Source: Flavobacterium turcicum
Lineage (GTDB): Bacteria; Bacteroidota; Bacteroidia; Flavobacteriales; Flavobacteriaceae
Length of the DNA: 64,000 nucleotides
Direction of reading: 5' to 3'
Assembly (NCBI RefSeq): GCF_011365745.1
Contig: NZ_JAAOBY010000002.1
Location: forward strand, 62,001-126,000
Both the position numbers and the translations under genes were made by a program. Under the pieces are notes generated by a model, which saw nothing but the letters and a program-made list of their open reading frames with translations, made no database searches and was not told the DNA's origin. Of the stretch, positions 36,202 to 45,076 are shown piece after piece. Position 1 is the stretch's first letter. Each line of letters begins with the position of its first letter.

Positions 36202-38649
36202 CTATATATTTCCAATTCGAATCACATCAGCAAAAATTCCGGAAGCGGTTACTGCAGCTCCTGCACCAGCTCCTTTAATTAGCAACGGTTGATCAGAGTA
36301 ACGGTCTGTGAAAAAGAGCACGATATTGTCTTTTCCTTCCAAATTATAAAAAGGATGGTCTTTCGGGATGAAACGCAAGCCAACATTAGCTTTTCCATTT
36401 TCAAACTGAGCTACATATTTTAATCGCGAATCTTTGGCAATTGCCTCTTGAAATATGGTGTTAAAATGATCAGCATGCGTAATTAATGATGTAAAAAAGG
36501 CTTCATTGTCAGATGTTTCCAAACAAGCTGATGGCAGAAAAGATTCATTTGATATTTCGTCAATTTCCATTTTGTAGCCGCTTTCGCGAATCAAAATTAA
36601 AATTTTACGCGCTACATCAATTCCGCTTAAATCTATTTTCGGATCGGGCTCGGTAAATCCTTGAACACCTGCTTCTTTAACTACATCATGAAAACTGCTG
36701 CTTTCATTAAAATTATTGAAAATAAAGTTTAAACTACCCGATAAAACGGCTTGAATTTTATTGACTTTATCACCAGATGCAACCAAATTTTTTACGGTAT
36801 CAATAATTGGTAAGCCCGCTCCAACATTGGTTTCAAATAAAAATGGCGCATTGTATTGGCGAGATAATTTTTTCAATTTTTTATAATTGTCAAATTCAGA
36901 TGCACAAGCAATTTTGTTACAAGTTACTACAGCAATATTTTGTTTTAAATAATGTTCATAGGTTTGTGAAACGCTTTCATTTGCAGTAATGTCAACAAAT
37001 ATACTGTTACGTAAATTGAGTTCTTTGGCTGTTTTAAAAAACAAAGAAGCATCAGCTGCATCGCCTGTGTCTAGCAAAAATTGCCATTCTTTTAAAGAAA
37101 TTCCATCTTCGTCAAAATACATTTTACGTGAATTTGATAAAGCGATAACACGTAAGTTGATTTTTAATTTTTCTTTTAGGAATTTTTTCTGTTGGTGAAT
37201 TTGTTCAATGAATTTTTCACCTACATTACCCACACCCATCACAAAAAGGTTCAATTGCTTGGTGTTTTCTTCAAAAAAGTTTTCATGGAGTGTGTTCAAA
37301 GCCTTTTTTACATCACGTTCATTTATTACTGCTGATATGTTTCGTTCTGAAGCCCCTTGAGCAATGGCTCGAATATTGACATTGTTTTTACCCAAAGTAC
37401 TAAACATTCGGCCACTCAAACCTTGATGGTTTTTCATGTTTTCACCAACCAAAGCGATGATGCATAAGTTTTTTTCAACGATGCAAGGTTGAATTTTATT
37501 TTGCGAAATTTCTACTTCAAAGGCTTTGTTAATGGCATTTTCAGCTGTGTCAGCATCTGAATTTAAAATTCCAATGCAAATAGAATGTTCCGATGAAGCT
37601 TGTGTGATAAAAATTACGTTTATGTTTTTTTGCGAAAGCACTTCAAAAAGACGTTTTGATGATCCAGAAACACCAATCATTCCTGAACCTTCCAAAGTTA
37701 CCAATGTAATGGAATCGATGTGCGTAATTCCTTTTACGGGATTATTTTGCGTAAAAATGTCATTCGAAATATAAGTGCCAATTGCAGTGGGTTCGAAAGT
37801 GTTTTTAATCAAAATAGGAATGCTCTCGCGTAAAACAGGTTGAATTGTTGGTGGATAAAGTACTTTGGCTCCAAAATGAGACAATTCCATAGCCTCTTGA
37901 TACGACAAGTTTGCAATAGGTTTGGCTTGCTTTACAATTTTAGGATTTGCAGTAAACATCCCGTTTACATCCGTCCAAATTTCTAATTGATGCGCTCGCA
38001 AGGCTGCTGCAAGTATTGCTGCCGTATAATCTGAACCTCCACGCCCCAAAGTTGTAGTAATACCCTCTGTTGAAGCAGCTATAAATCCAGGCATAACAAT
38101 AACTTCCTGACTGTTTGTTTGAAAGTATTCTTGAATGAGAGCATTTGTTACCTCAAAATTTACGCTTGCCTTTCCGAAATTACTATCAGTTTTAATAAGT
38201 TCGCGACTATCTTTGTAACCGCTGTTTTTTATTTTTTGCTGTAAAGCTTCAGAAATAATGTATGCTGAAAGTAATTCACCAAAACTCAGAATCGTGTCTA
38301 ATGTTCTGGCAGATAGTTCGCCCAGCAAGAAACAGCCATCCAATAAAGTTTCAAGATGATTGATGATACGTTTAATATGACTCAACAAGGCACTTTGCTC
38401 GCTCACAGGAATCAAAGCTTTAAGTGCTTCTAGGTGTTTGGTTTCTATTTCGGCTACTATTTCTTTGAATCTATCATCGCCTTGTGCTGCCTTTTGCGAT
38501 GCGAGTTGTAGTAAATCAGTGACTTTACTAAAAGCAGAAACAATTACGACTAAGCGTTCTCCTGATCTTGATTCTTCAATTATTTCTAAAACTAATTTTA
38601 TGTTTTGTGCATTGGCTACCGATGTGCCACCAAATTTTAAGACTTTCAT
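36202..38649 (-). CDS. thrA: bifunctional aspartate kinase / homoserine dehydrogenase I
   Basis: An 815-residue fusion enzyme that phosphorylates aspartate and, further down the pathway, reduces aspartate semialdehyde to homoserine. The N-terminal kinase (about residues 1-300) begins MKVLKFGGTSVANAQNIKLV and includes TLGRGGSDYTAAILAAALRA. Two ACT-like regulatory repeats follow (about 310-460, with GSGMIGVSGSSKRLFEVLSQ). The dehydrogenase domain from about 465 has the Rossmann motif LFVMGVGNVGEKFIEQIHQQ and the catalytic-site segment GVQGFTEPDPKIDLSGIDVA. In enteric ThrA the ACT region senses threonine. It is the first structural gene of the thr operon, 140 bp after the Thr-rich leader ORF. 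Confidence 0.97.
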   Translation of the reverse strand: MKVLKFGGTSVANAQNIKLVLEIIEESRSGERLVVIVSAFSKVTDLLQLASQKAAQGDDRFKEIVAEIETKHLEALKALIPVSEQSALLSHIKRIINHLETLLDGCFLLGELSARTLDTILSFGELLSAYIISEALQQKIKNSGYKDSRELIKTDSNFGKASVNFEVTNALIQEYFQTNSQEVIVMPGFIAASTEGITTTLGRGGSDYTAAILAAALRAHQLEIWTDVNGMFTANPKIVKQAKPIANLSYQEAMELSHFGAKVLYPPTIQPVLRESIPILIKNTFEPTAIGTYISNDIFTQNNPVKGITHIDSITLVTLEGSGMIGVSGSSKRLFEVLSQKNINVIFITQASSEHSICIGILNSDADTAENAINKAFEVEISQNKIQPCIVEKNLCIIALVGENMKNHQGLSGRMFSTLGKNNVNIRAIAQGASERNISAVINERDVKKALNTLHENFFEENTKQLNLFVMGVGNVGEKFIEQIHQQKKFLKEKLKINLRVIALSNSRKMYFDEDGISLKEWQFLLDTGDAADASLFFKTAKELNLRNSIFVDITANESVSQTYEHYLKQNIAVVTCNKIACASEFDNYKKLKKLSRQYNAPFLFETNVGAGLPIIDTVKNLVASGDKVNKIQAVLSGSLNFIFNNFNESSSFHDVVKEAGVQGFTEPDPKIDLSGIDVARKILILIRESGYKMEIDEISNESFLPSACLETSDNEAFFTSLITHADHFNTIFQEAIAKDSRLKYVAQFENGKANVGLRFIPKDHPFYNLEGKDNIVLFFTDRYSDQPLLIKGAGAGAAVTASGIFADVIRIGNI

Positions 38650-38706
38650 GTGTTGTAATGTGTAAAGTTGTGTGCTGTATTTGCATGAATGAGATCGTAT
38701 TTTATT

Positions 38707-38761
38707 GTTGTAAATACCTTTTTACAACTGTAGTTTGGTCTCTTTGTAAATAGGAGACAAA
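38707..38761 (-). promoter_or_regulatory. competing hairpins in the thrA leader region
   Basis: On the minus strand hairpin A pairs GTCTC (38758-38754) with GAGAC (38742-38738), extendable by flanking T/A pairs. Hairpin B is a perfect 8-bp stem GTTGTAAA (38728-38721) with TTTACAAC (38714-38707). The loop of A holds TTTACAA (38750-38744), which can instead pair with TTGTAAA in the 5' arm of B. The structures are therefore mutually exclusive. Neither is followed by a clear U run. Confidence 0.55.
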
Positions 38762-38789
38762 TAAAAATACTTGGTTATATGTAGATTGT

Positions 38790-38891
38790 TTACCCCAAAG
38801 GGGTAGTGGTAGTTGTAGTAAACGTCATGGTAGAAACCGCCTCAGTTGAGATCGATTTAGAAGAAACTTGTATGTAATTTTTTTGTTCCAT
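38790..38891 (-). CDS. thrL: threonine-rich leader peptide of the thr operon (predicted)
   Basis: A 33-codon ORF read leftward, starting MEQKNYIQVSSKSIS and ending TFTTTTTTPLG then TAA. Nine of its residues are Thr; six of them (codons 25-30: ACT ACA ACT ACC ACT ACC) are consecutive, just before the end. The stop overlaps a perfect 6-bp stem (TACCCC and GGGGTA around TTT, 38791-38805). It lies 140 bp upstream of thrA, and a TATTTTTG promoter element precedes it. This is the layout of enterobacterial thrL, where ribosome stalling at Thr codons relieves attenuation. I know of no described equivalent in Bacteroidota. Expression and mechanism are inferred. Confidence 0.8.
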   Translation of the reverse strand: MEQKNYIQVSSKSISTEAVSTMTFTTTTTTPLG

Positions 38892-38901
38892 GATTGTTTT
38901 T

Positions 38902-38909
38902 CAAAAATA
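38902..38909 (-). promoter_or_regulatory. -7 promoter element of the thr leader transcript
   Basis: The minus strand reads TATTTTTG (TAnnTTTG), ending 10 bp before the leader ATG. The leader mRNA would have only about 5-8 nt before the start codon. No clear -33 element was seen. Confidence 0.5.
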
Positions 38910-39054
38910 AGGTTTTTTGTAGAAATGAAAGTCTAAAGTGCTCTTTTTGTGAATATTTGATTATTGTAGTTTTAAATTAAGAATTGCTGAATATTGGTTG
39001 TTTTATGTACAGTCAAATCTAAGTATTCGTATTTATATTCCATTTTTAATCAGG

Positions 39055-39082
39055 AAAAATTAGGAAATAAATCCTAGTTTTT
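39055..39082. terminator. terminator-like hairpin in the thr-hutH intergenic region
   Basis: AAAAATTAGGA (39055-39065) pairs with TCCTAGTTTTT (39072-39082) around a 6-nt loop. This gives an 11-bp stem including one G-U pair with A and T tracts. It does not follow any annotated gene. Confidence 0.5.
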
Positions 39083-39273
39083 AGCTGAAACAATATTCAA
39101 AAATGAGAGTTTGATTCGGATTCTAGTTGTGAACTACATTAAAAGCTATGTATCTCACTTACAGTTTTCACCAGAATCATTAAGATTTGTTGAAGCTTTT
39201 TTTGAAATAAAATGCTACTGGTATTGTGTAATCCTAAAGAATTAATCACTTTTACTTTCCAAATAGAAAACCG

Positions 39274-40788
39274 ATGAATTCAACGCATTATATTACAAGT
39301 AAAACTCTTGATTTTGATTTGTTACATGAAATATTCACTCAAGATAAAAAACTGTGCTTATCAGAGGAGAGCAAGGACAAAATTTTAAGTTGTAGAAATT
39401 ACTTAAACAAAAAAATGGAGTTGCATGCAGCACCCATTTATGGTATTAATACAGGTTTTGGATCACTATGTAATGTCAAAATTTCCAACGATAACTTAGC
39501 GCAATTACAAGAAAATTTAGTCAAGTCGCACTCTTGTGGTACCGGAAATAAGGTTCCTGTTGCCATTGTGCAGCTTATGCTACTTTTAAAAATTCAATCA
39601 TTAAGTTATGGATATTCAGGTGTACAACTCGAAACGGTTGAGCGCTTGATTGCTATGTACAATAACAAAATTTGGCCAGTAGTCTATGAGCAAGGCTCTT
39701 TAGGAGCATCGGGCGATTTGGCTCCGCTTGCACATTTGTCATTGCCTTTACTAGGAGAAGGAGAGGTGTATTTTGAGGGCAAAATAGTTTCGACTGAACA
39801 GGTAATGCGTTTTTTTAATTGGGAACCTATTGTTTTACAATCAAAAGAAGGATTGGCTTTATTGAACGGAACTCAGTTTATGAGTGCTTACGGAGCTTAT
39901 GTAAGTTTAAAAGCAGCTAAAATTTCGTATTTGTCAGATTTAATTGGAGCCATTTCATTAGAGGGTTTTGATGGTAGGATAGAACCGTTTGATGTGTTAA
40001 TTCATCAAATCAGACCTCACAAAGGACAATTGGCAACAGCTGAAAGAATCAAAGAATTTTTAGAAGGTAGTGCAATTATTTCGCAGCCCAAAGTTCAGGT
40101 TCAAGATCCGTATTCTTTTCGATGCATGCCTCAAGTTCACGGTGCTTCAAAAGATGCAATAGCTTATGTACAGCAAGTTTTCAAGATAGAAATAAACTCG
40201 GTAACCGACAATCCAAATATTTTTGTCGACGAAGATCAGATTATTTCTGGAGGTAATTTTCACGGACAGCCATTGGCTTTAGCGCTAGATTTTATGGCTA
40301 TTGCATTAGCTGAGTTGGGCAGTATTTCAGAACGCAGAACCTTTCAGCTTATTTCAGGAACGCGCAATTTGCCTCCATTTTTAGTTGATAATCCTGGATT
40401 GAATTCGGGTTTAATGATTCCGCAATACACCGCAGCGAGTATTGCAAGTCAAAACAAACAATTGGCAACTCCTGCAAGCGTTGATAGCATTGTATCTAGT
40501 AATGGTCAAGAAGATCACGTGAGTATGGGTGCAAATGCAGCGACAAAAGCCTTACGAGTTCTTGAAAATGTTGAACGCATTTTAGCTATTGAACTGCTCA
40601 CAGGAGCTCAAGCAATAGCTTATCGAAGGCCTCTGCAGTCTAGTCCATTTATAGAAAGTTTTTTGACAGTTTTCCGTGGCGAAGTACCATTTGTTAAAGA
40701 AGACAGAATATTGCATTATGACATCGAAAAGACAATTACTTTTTTGAACTCTTTCGATATTGAAAGCGATTTGTTAATGTTAACTTAA
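39274..40788 (+). CDS. hutH: histidine ammonia-lyase
   Basis: A 504-residue enzyme that deaminates histidine to urocanate. The MIO prosthetic group forms from Ala-Ser-Gly in EQGSLGASGDLAPLAHLSLP (about residues 142-161). The active-site Tyr lies in PIYGINTGFGSLCN, and the family segment ENLVKSHSCGTGNKVP carries the Ser-His pair typical of histidine rather than phenylalanine or tyrosine lyases. ISGGNFHGQPLALALDFMAI and the C-terminal QEDHVSMGANAATKALRVLE also match. No hutU, hutI or hutG is adjacent, so the rest of the pathway must be elsewhere. It is divergent from the thr operon. Confidence 0.93.
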   Translation: MNSTHYITSKTLDFDLLHEIFTQDKKLCLSEESKDKILSCRNYLNKKMELHAAPIYGINTGFGSLCNVKISNDNLAQLQENLVKSHSCGTGNKVPVAIVQLMLLLKIQSLSYGYSGVQLETVERLIAMYNNKIWPVVYEQGSLGASGDLAPLAHLSLPLLGEGEVYFEGKIVSTEQVMRFFNWEPIVLQSKEGLALLNGTQFMSAYGAYVSLKAAKISYLSDLIGAISLEGFDGRIEPFDVLIHQIRPHKGQLATAERIKEFLEGSAIISQPKVQVQDPYSFRCMPQVHGASKDAIAYVQQVFKIEINSVTDNPNIFVDEDQIISGGNFHGQPLALALDFMAIALAELGSISERRTFQLISGTRNLPPFLVDNPGLNSGLMIPQYTAASIASQNKQLATPASVDSIVSSNGQEDHVSMGANAATKALRVLENVERILAIELLTGAQAIAYRRPLQSSPFIESFLTVFRGEVPFVKEDRILHYDIEKTITFLNSFDIESDLLMLT

Positions 40789-40837
40789 CATTCGCGCTGA
40801 ATAATGAAGTAATTTTGCCAAACTAAATTTAAATGAA

Positions 40838-41482
40838 ATGAACATTAATAATTTTTTCCAATTTTTGGTTCCAAAAGACAAAAAGTTCTTCCCTCTTTTT
40901 GAAGAAGCTTCAAGCAATTTGATTGAAATTGCTGAAAATTTACACGAAGCAGTTAATTTACCTTTGAAAGAGCGTGAAATTCTTTTTCAAAAAATTGATG
41001 TGTTGGAACAAAAAGGAGAGGACATTGCCCGTCAAACTAACTTAGAATTGAGTAGAAATTTCATTACTCCGTTTGATAGAGAGGATATTCACTCGTTAAT
41101 TACTGCTATTGATAACGTTGCAGGTAACCTTCACGGTGCAGCAAGTAGAATGCGTTTGTATCAAGTTGACAAAATCACGAAATCAATTCGTAAGTTGACT
41201 GAAATCAATTTAGAAGCATGTCAAAATATTGATGTTGCTATTCGCGAATTGAGAGATTTGAAAAAAATGAAAAATATTACAGATGCTTGTGCTCGCATCA
41301 ATAAATTAGAAAACAAATCGGATAACGTTTATGACAAAGCGGTTTTAGATTTGTTTGAAAATGAAACAGATGCAAAAAACATCATCAAGTACAAAGAAGT
41401 ATTATCTGTTTTAGAAACGGCAACTGATAAATGCAAAAGTGTTGCAGGTGTTTTAGAATCAATTTCTGTGAAGCACTCTTAA
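40838..41482 (+). CDS. DUF47 family phosphate-transport regulator (PhoU-like)
   Basis: A 214-residue helical protein of the TIGR00153/DUF47 family, distantly related to PhoU. It shows N-terminal FLVPKDKKFFPLFEEASSNL, FDREDIHSLITAIDNVAGNL and ARINKLENKSDNVYDKAVLD, with acidic pairs that bind metal in PhoU-like proteins. The family regulates the partner phosphate transporter, which follows directly after 30 bp. It is probably cytoplasmic and membrane-associated through the transporter. The gap from hutH is 49 bp on the same strand, but the two are not functionally linked in an obvious way. Confidence 0.92.
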   Translation: MNINNFFQFLVPKDKKFFPLFEEASSNLIEIAENLHEAVNLPLKEREILFQKIDVLEQKGEDIARQTNLELSRNFITPFDREDIHSLITAIDNVAGNLHGAASRMRLYQVDKITKSIRKLTEINLEACQNIDVAIRELRDLKKMKNITDACARINKLENKSDNVYDKAVLDLFENETDAKNIIKYKEVLSVLETATDKCKSVAGVLESISVKHS

Positions 41483-41512
41483 TCCAATCCGTTTTATTCT
41501 GAAATTATAAAT

Positions 41513-42865
41513 ATGGAATTTACTCTTTTAATAGTAATCATAGTCTTAGCATTAATTTTTGATTACATCAATGGTTTTCATGATGCTGCTAATGCGATTG
41601 CGACTGTAGTTGCTACAAAGGTTTTAACGCCTTTTCAAGCCGTTGTATGGGCCGCTTTTTTTAACTTTTTAGCATACTGGGTTTTTGGTTTTGGTGTTGC
41701 AGATACTGTTGCAAAAACAGCCAACACCATGGAAATTGATTTGGTAGTAATTCTAGCCGGTGTTATTGCAGCCATTATTTGGAACTTATTTACATGGTGG
41801 CAAGGTATTCCTTCTAGTTCGTCACATACTTTAATTGGTGGTTTTGCTGGAGCAGCAATTGCTCATGCCTTAATGGTGCACGGTTTTTCTTCGTATACAA
41901 CAGGTACAGGTACCGAAATGGAGACAGCCTATTGGTACGACACTATAAACTGGTACACAGCCGGTAAAGATGGAGGTTTCCCTTCTGGAGTTCTTGTTAT
42001 TATTGCTTTTATCGTTTTAGCGCCTTTATTGGGTGCTTTAATGTCTTATTTAATTTCTATTTGGTTGCTTAATGCTTCCAAAAGAGAAATTGGACCAAAA
42101 ATATTTACTGTTTTTGTAATCTTATTGACAATTTGGTTTGTAGAAAGTCAAATGATCTATTACGATGCTATTGAAGAACCTCGTTTTGAATCGCATTTTT
42201 GGAGTGTGGTTTTTGAAACACACAACATCAAATGGTTTTTAGTAGCTTTCATAGTACTTTCAATAAGTGGATTTTGTCTAATCTTTAGTAGCTTAAATTT
42301 ACATCAATCAACAGAATGGTTAAAGAAGATGCAATTACTGTCTTCTGCAGCCTTTAGTTTGGGACATGGTGGAAATGATTCTCAAAAAGTAATGGGAATT
42401 ATAGCCGCTGCTGTGACGGTGTATATTCAAACAAGTGGAATTTCACAAGATATGATGCCAGAATGGTTAAATGTTGTTCTTCCTAATGATGCTCTGGGAA
42501 TCAAGAGTGATATGCCAGAGTGGATTCCGCTTGCATGTTACTCTGCAATTGCAGCAGGAACTTTGAGTGGTGGATGGAAAATTGTGAAAACAATGGGATC
42601 TAAAATTACAAAAGTAACTTCTTTTGAAGGTGTCGCTGCAGAAACTGCAGGAGCATTAACATTGTATTTTACAGAGCATTTTAAAGTTCCTGTTAGTACG
42701 ACCCATACAATCACTGGTTCTATTATTGGTGTAGGTTTAACAAAACGTGTTTCAGCTGTTCGATGGGGAATGACAGTAAGTTTAATGTGGGCGTGGGTGC
42801 TTACAATTCCAATTTCAGCAATTTTAGCTGCACTTGTTTATTACTTGTTTCGCATTTTTATTTAA
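41513..42865 (+). CDS. pit: PiT family inorganic phosphate transporter
   Basis: A 450-residue cation-coupled phosphate permease with about ten membrane segments. The repeated family signature appears as FDYINGFHDAANAIATVVAT near the N-terminus and as AAFSLGHGGNDSQKVMGIIA in the second half. GIPSSSSHTLIGGFAGAAIA and VPVSTTHTITGSIIGVGLTK are the matching serine/threonine-histidine motifs of the two halves. It is located in the inner membrane. It is co-transcribed with the DUF47 regulator, the standard bacterial arrangement, and ends in a strong terminator. Confidence 0.95.
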   Translation: MEFTLLIVIIVLALIFDYINGFHDAANAIATVVATKVLTPFQAVVWAAFFNFLAYWVFGFGVADTVAKTANTMEIDLVVILAGVIAAIIWNLFTWWQGIPSSSSHTLIGGFAGAAIAHALMVHGFSSYTTGTGTEMETAYWYDTINWYTAGKDGGFPSGVLVIIAFIVLAPLLGALMSYLISIWLLNASKREIGPKIFTVFVILLTIWFVESQMIYYDAIEEPRFESHFWSVVFETHNIKWFLVAFIVLSISGFCLIFSSLNLHQSTEWLKKMQLLSSAAFSLGHGGNDSQKVMGIIAAAVTVYIQTSGISQDMMPEWLNVVLPNDALGIKSDMPEWIPLACYSAIAAGTLSGGWKIVKTMGSKITKVTSFEGVAAETAGALTLYFTEHFKVPVSTTHTITGSIIGVGLTKRVSAVRWGMTVSLMWAWVLTIPISAILAALVYYLFRIFI

Positions 42866-42884
42866 ACAAAATATGATAAAACAA

Positions 42885-42912
42885 AAAAACCATTCTCAGA
42901 ATGGTTTTTTTT
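42885..42912 (+). terminator. terminator of the phosphate transporter gene
   Basis: AAAAACCATTC pairs with GAATGGTTTTT around a 3-nt loop and is followed by further T. Confidence 0.9.
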
Positions 42913-42973
42913 ATGGCTATTTTTTTCTGACTTTGTACTATATAATATCATTATAGATCTGTAAAACTGTCGG

Positions 42974-43477
42974 CTATTTCGAATGATGAGTATTTTTTCG
43001 TTTGTGGAAGGTTTGTCTAATGTTTTCTTGGCCTGAAATGATACTTATATTACCATCAATTTCTAACATTGCAAGTTTTACATCTTTAAAATGTTCGACT
43101 CCGTGTTCGCGCATAGCTTCTTTTAACTCGTCCGACGTGATGTTCAATTTGCTTAAGGATTTGAAATCGAGATTACCATTATGGATCAATACTTCTGGTT
43201 TTTCTTGCATGAAATTACTAAAACTAGGGTATTTGTACATTAGTTTTTTTAAAGTAAAATTAATCGTAAAAAGAACCGAAGCTGCAGCTAGTCCGCCCCA
43301 CAAACTGGTATTGTCTCCCACCATTGCATTTTGGACTGAATTGCTGATGAGTAAAATTAATATCACATCGGCTGTGTTCAACTGAGATAGTTCTTTCTTT
43401 CCAAAGAGCCGTAATGCAACCACCATAAAAAAATAAACGGCACTACTTCTAAGAATTATAGTTAAGTACTCGTTCAT
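42974..43477 (-). CDS. DUF421 domain-containing membrane protein (YetF-like)
   Basis: A 167-residue protein. Three N-terminal membrane helices (residues about 5-75, including VYFFMVVALRLFGKKELSQL) are followed by a soluble DUF421 domain. VLIHNGNLDFKSLSKLNITS and EAMREHGVEHFKDVKLAMLE are typical. The YetF family is found in many bacteria; its role is unproven, with a link to spore or envelope biology only in Bacillus. It is on the same strand as the RimB-RimK fusion but 83 bp downstream, so co-transcription is uncertain. Confidence 0.88.
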   Translation of the reverse strand: MNEYLTIILRSSAVYFFMVVALRLFGKKELSQLNTADVILILLISNSVQNAMVGDNTSLWGGLAAASVLFTINFTLKKLMYKYPSFSNFMQEKPEVLIHNGNLDFKSLSKLNITSDELKEAMREHGVEHFKDVKLAMLEIDGNISIISGQENIRQTFHKRKNTHHSK

Positions 43478-43560
43478 TTATTTAGGTTTATTATTTTATT
43501 TTTTTCTTCAGGCAGATCAAAGTTTAAATCATTTATTGGCATGAAATGTCAATCAGAAAT

Positions 43561-44943
43561 TTATTTAAGCTCTATTTTTTGTCTAAAGTTTTTTTCAATT
43601 GCCTTAATCATTTCGCCAGCAATATCTTTATTTGTGGCTCCTTCAATACCTTCCAGTCCCGGAGAAGAATTTACCTCAAGTAACAAGGGGCCTTTTGAAG
43701 ATCGAATAATATCAACACCCGCCACTTTTAAGTCCATTGCTTTAGTTGCACGAATGGCGATCTTCTTTTCTTCTGGAGTTACTTTAATAACGGATGCAGT
43801 TCCACCTAAGTGAATATTAGCTCTAAATTCTCCCGGCATTGCTTCACGTTGAATAGCAGCAACTACTTTTCCGTCAATTACAAAGCATCGGATATCTTTT
43901 CCATTAGCTTCTTTTATAAATTCTTGAACTAAAATGTTGGCATTTAAACTTTTGAAGGCGTTAATAACACTTTCCGCTGCTTTTTTAGTTTCTGCCAAAA
44001 CGACACCTTTTCCTTGGGTACCTTCAAGTAATTTTACAATTAAAGGAGATCCGCCCACCATTTTAATTAAATCATCTGTATCCAAAGGTGAATTGGCAAA
44101 TCCTGTTGTAGGAATAGCAACACCATGATTGAGTAACAATTGTAACGAGTATAATTTGTCACGCGACTGTGTAATAGCGTTAGATGAGTTCAAGCAATAT
44201 ACTTTTAAAGCTTCGAATTGTCGTGTTAATGCGCAGCCATAAAAAGTGATACTTGGTCTTATTCTCGGAATTATCGCGTCAAATTGATTTAGAATCTTAC
44301 CACCACGATAGTGAATTTCAGGAGTTTTGGCATCCAATTTCATGTAGCACTCCTTTATGTTGAGAAAGTGCATTTCGTGACCGCGCATTTCGCCAGCTTC
44401 CATGATACGTTTGTTGCTGTATAATTCTGGGTTACTGGCCAAAAGTCCGATGCGTAATCCTGAACTTGCCTTTTCTGAATTTTTGTATAATTCTTTTAAA
44501 GTATCGCTCGTAGGTTGTCCTAGTAAATATTTTTGCTCTGGGTCAACTAATACTCTTCCGCTCATAGCTTCACGACCCAATAACATACGGAAACCCATGG
44601 AATCACGATTGGTCAAAGTCATTTCTATAGGCCATTGCCCGCTACCAAGTTGAACATTAGTTTGGATTACATAGCGGTGTTCTCTAAAACCACTTGAACT
44701 TTTTACAATACGTTTGTCTATTAGTGGAGCTTCGCAATGAATTACTGTCTTTAAGTTATTTTGAATGGGATTAATGTCAAATTTTACCCAGTTACTATCG
44801 TTTTTGATAAAGGGTGCGATGTTAATAGCATGCAATGCTGATGTTTTAGCACCTGAATCGACACGGGCTTTTATGGTAGGAATGCCTAATTCTGGAAAAG
44901 AACACCATTCTTCGCTACCTAAAATTACTTTATTATCTGACAT
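43561..44943 (-). CDS. rimK: RimB-RimK fusion: retropepsin-like domain plus ATP-grasp glutamate ligase
   Basis: A 460-residue two-domain protein. Residues about 1-145 form the RimB-type (ATP-dependent zinc protease, retropepsin-like) domain with the active-site motif [14 protein letters not shown] and [17 protein letters not shown]. Residues about 160-460 are an ATP-grasp ligase of the RimK type, with [37 protein letters not shown] and [20 protein letters not shown]. RimK adds glutamates to the C-terminus of ribosomal protein S6, and RimB may trim the tail. Here writer and eraser would be one chain. The ATG at 44943 ([14 protein letters not shown]) fits the domain start; a longer reading begins at 44976. 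Confidence 0.88.
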   Translation of the reverse strand: MSDNKVILGSEEWCSFPELGIPTIKARVDSGAKTSALHAINIAPFIKNDSNWVKFDINPIQNNLKTVIHCEAPLIDKRIVKSSSGFREHRYVIQTNVQLGSGQWPIEMTLTNRDSMGFRMLLGREAMSGRVLVDPEQKYLLGQPTSDTLKELYKNSEKASSGLRIGLLASNPELYSNKRIMEAGEMRGHEMHFLNIKECYMKLDAKTPEIHYRGGKILNQFDAIIPRIRPSITFYGCALTRQFEALKVYCLNSSNAITQSRDKLYSLQLLLNHGVAIPTTGFANSPLDTDDLIKMVGGSPLIVKLLEGTQGKGVVLAETKKAAESVINAFKSLNANILVQEFIKEANGKDIRCFVIDGKVVAAIQREAMPGEFRANIHLGGTASVIKVTPEEKKIAIRATKAMDLKVAGVDIIRSSKGPLLLEVNSSPGLEGIEGATNKDIAGEMIKAIEKNFRQKIELK

Positions 44944-45020
44944 AAATTGCGGATTTAATCTTATTTTAAAATTCAAATGTAGCTATTTGTTTTCACAAAA
45001 TGTTGGTTTACTGTAAAGAA

Positions 45021-45055
45021 TAAACCCGTTATGTTATAAAAACGTAACGGGTTTA
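45021..45055 (-). terminator. probable terminator of clpC
   Basis: TAAACCCGTTA (45021-45031) pairs perfectly with TAACGGGTTTA (45045-45055). It lies just past the clpC stop, but the T run is weak. Confidence 0.6.
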
Positions 45056-45076
45056 TTATCAATTAAAAAGTGGTTT

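Larger units (their letters stand above)
38892..39273. other. intergenic region between the thr leader and hutH
   Basis: This 382-bp divergent region holds the thr promoter at its left end, and a terminator-like hairpin at 39055-39082. I found no ORF of convincing length, no RNA gene and no clear hutH promoter. A short ORF at 39148 is discussed under rejected items. Confidence 0.6.

Noticed and set aside
39148..39183. An 11-codon ORF with two His near its end, upstream of hutH, as a leader peptide
   Set aside because: Too short, no run of regulatory codons and no adjacent terminator; hutH is catabolic, so attenuation by His would be unexpected.
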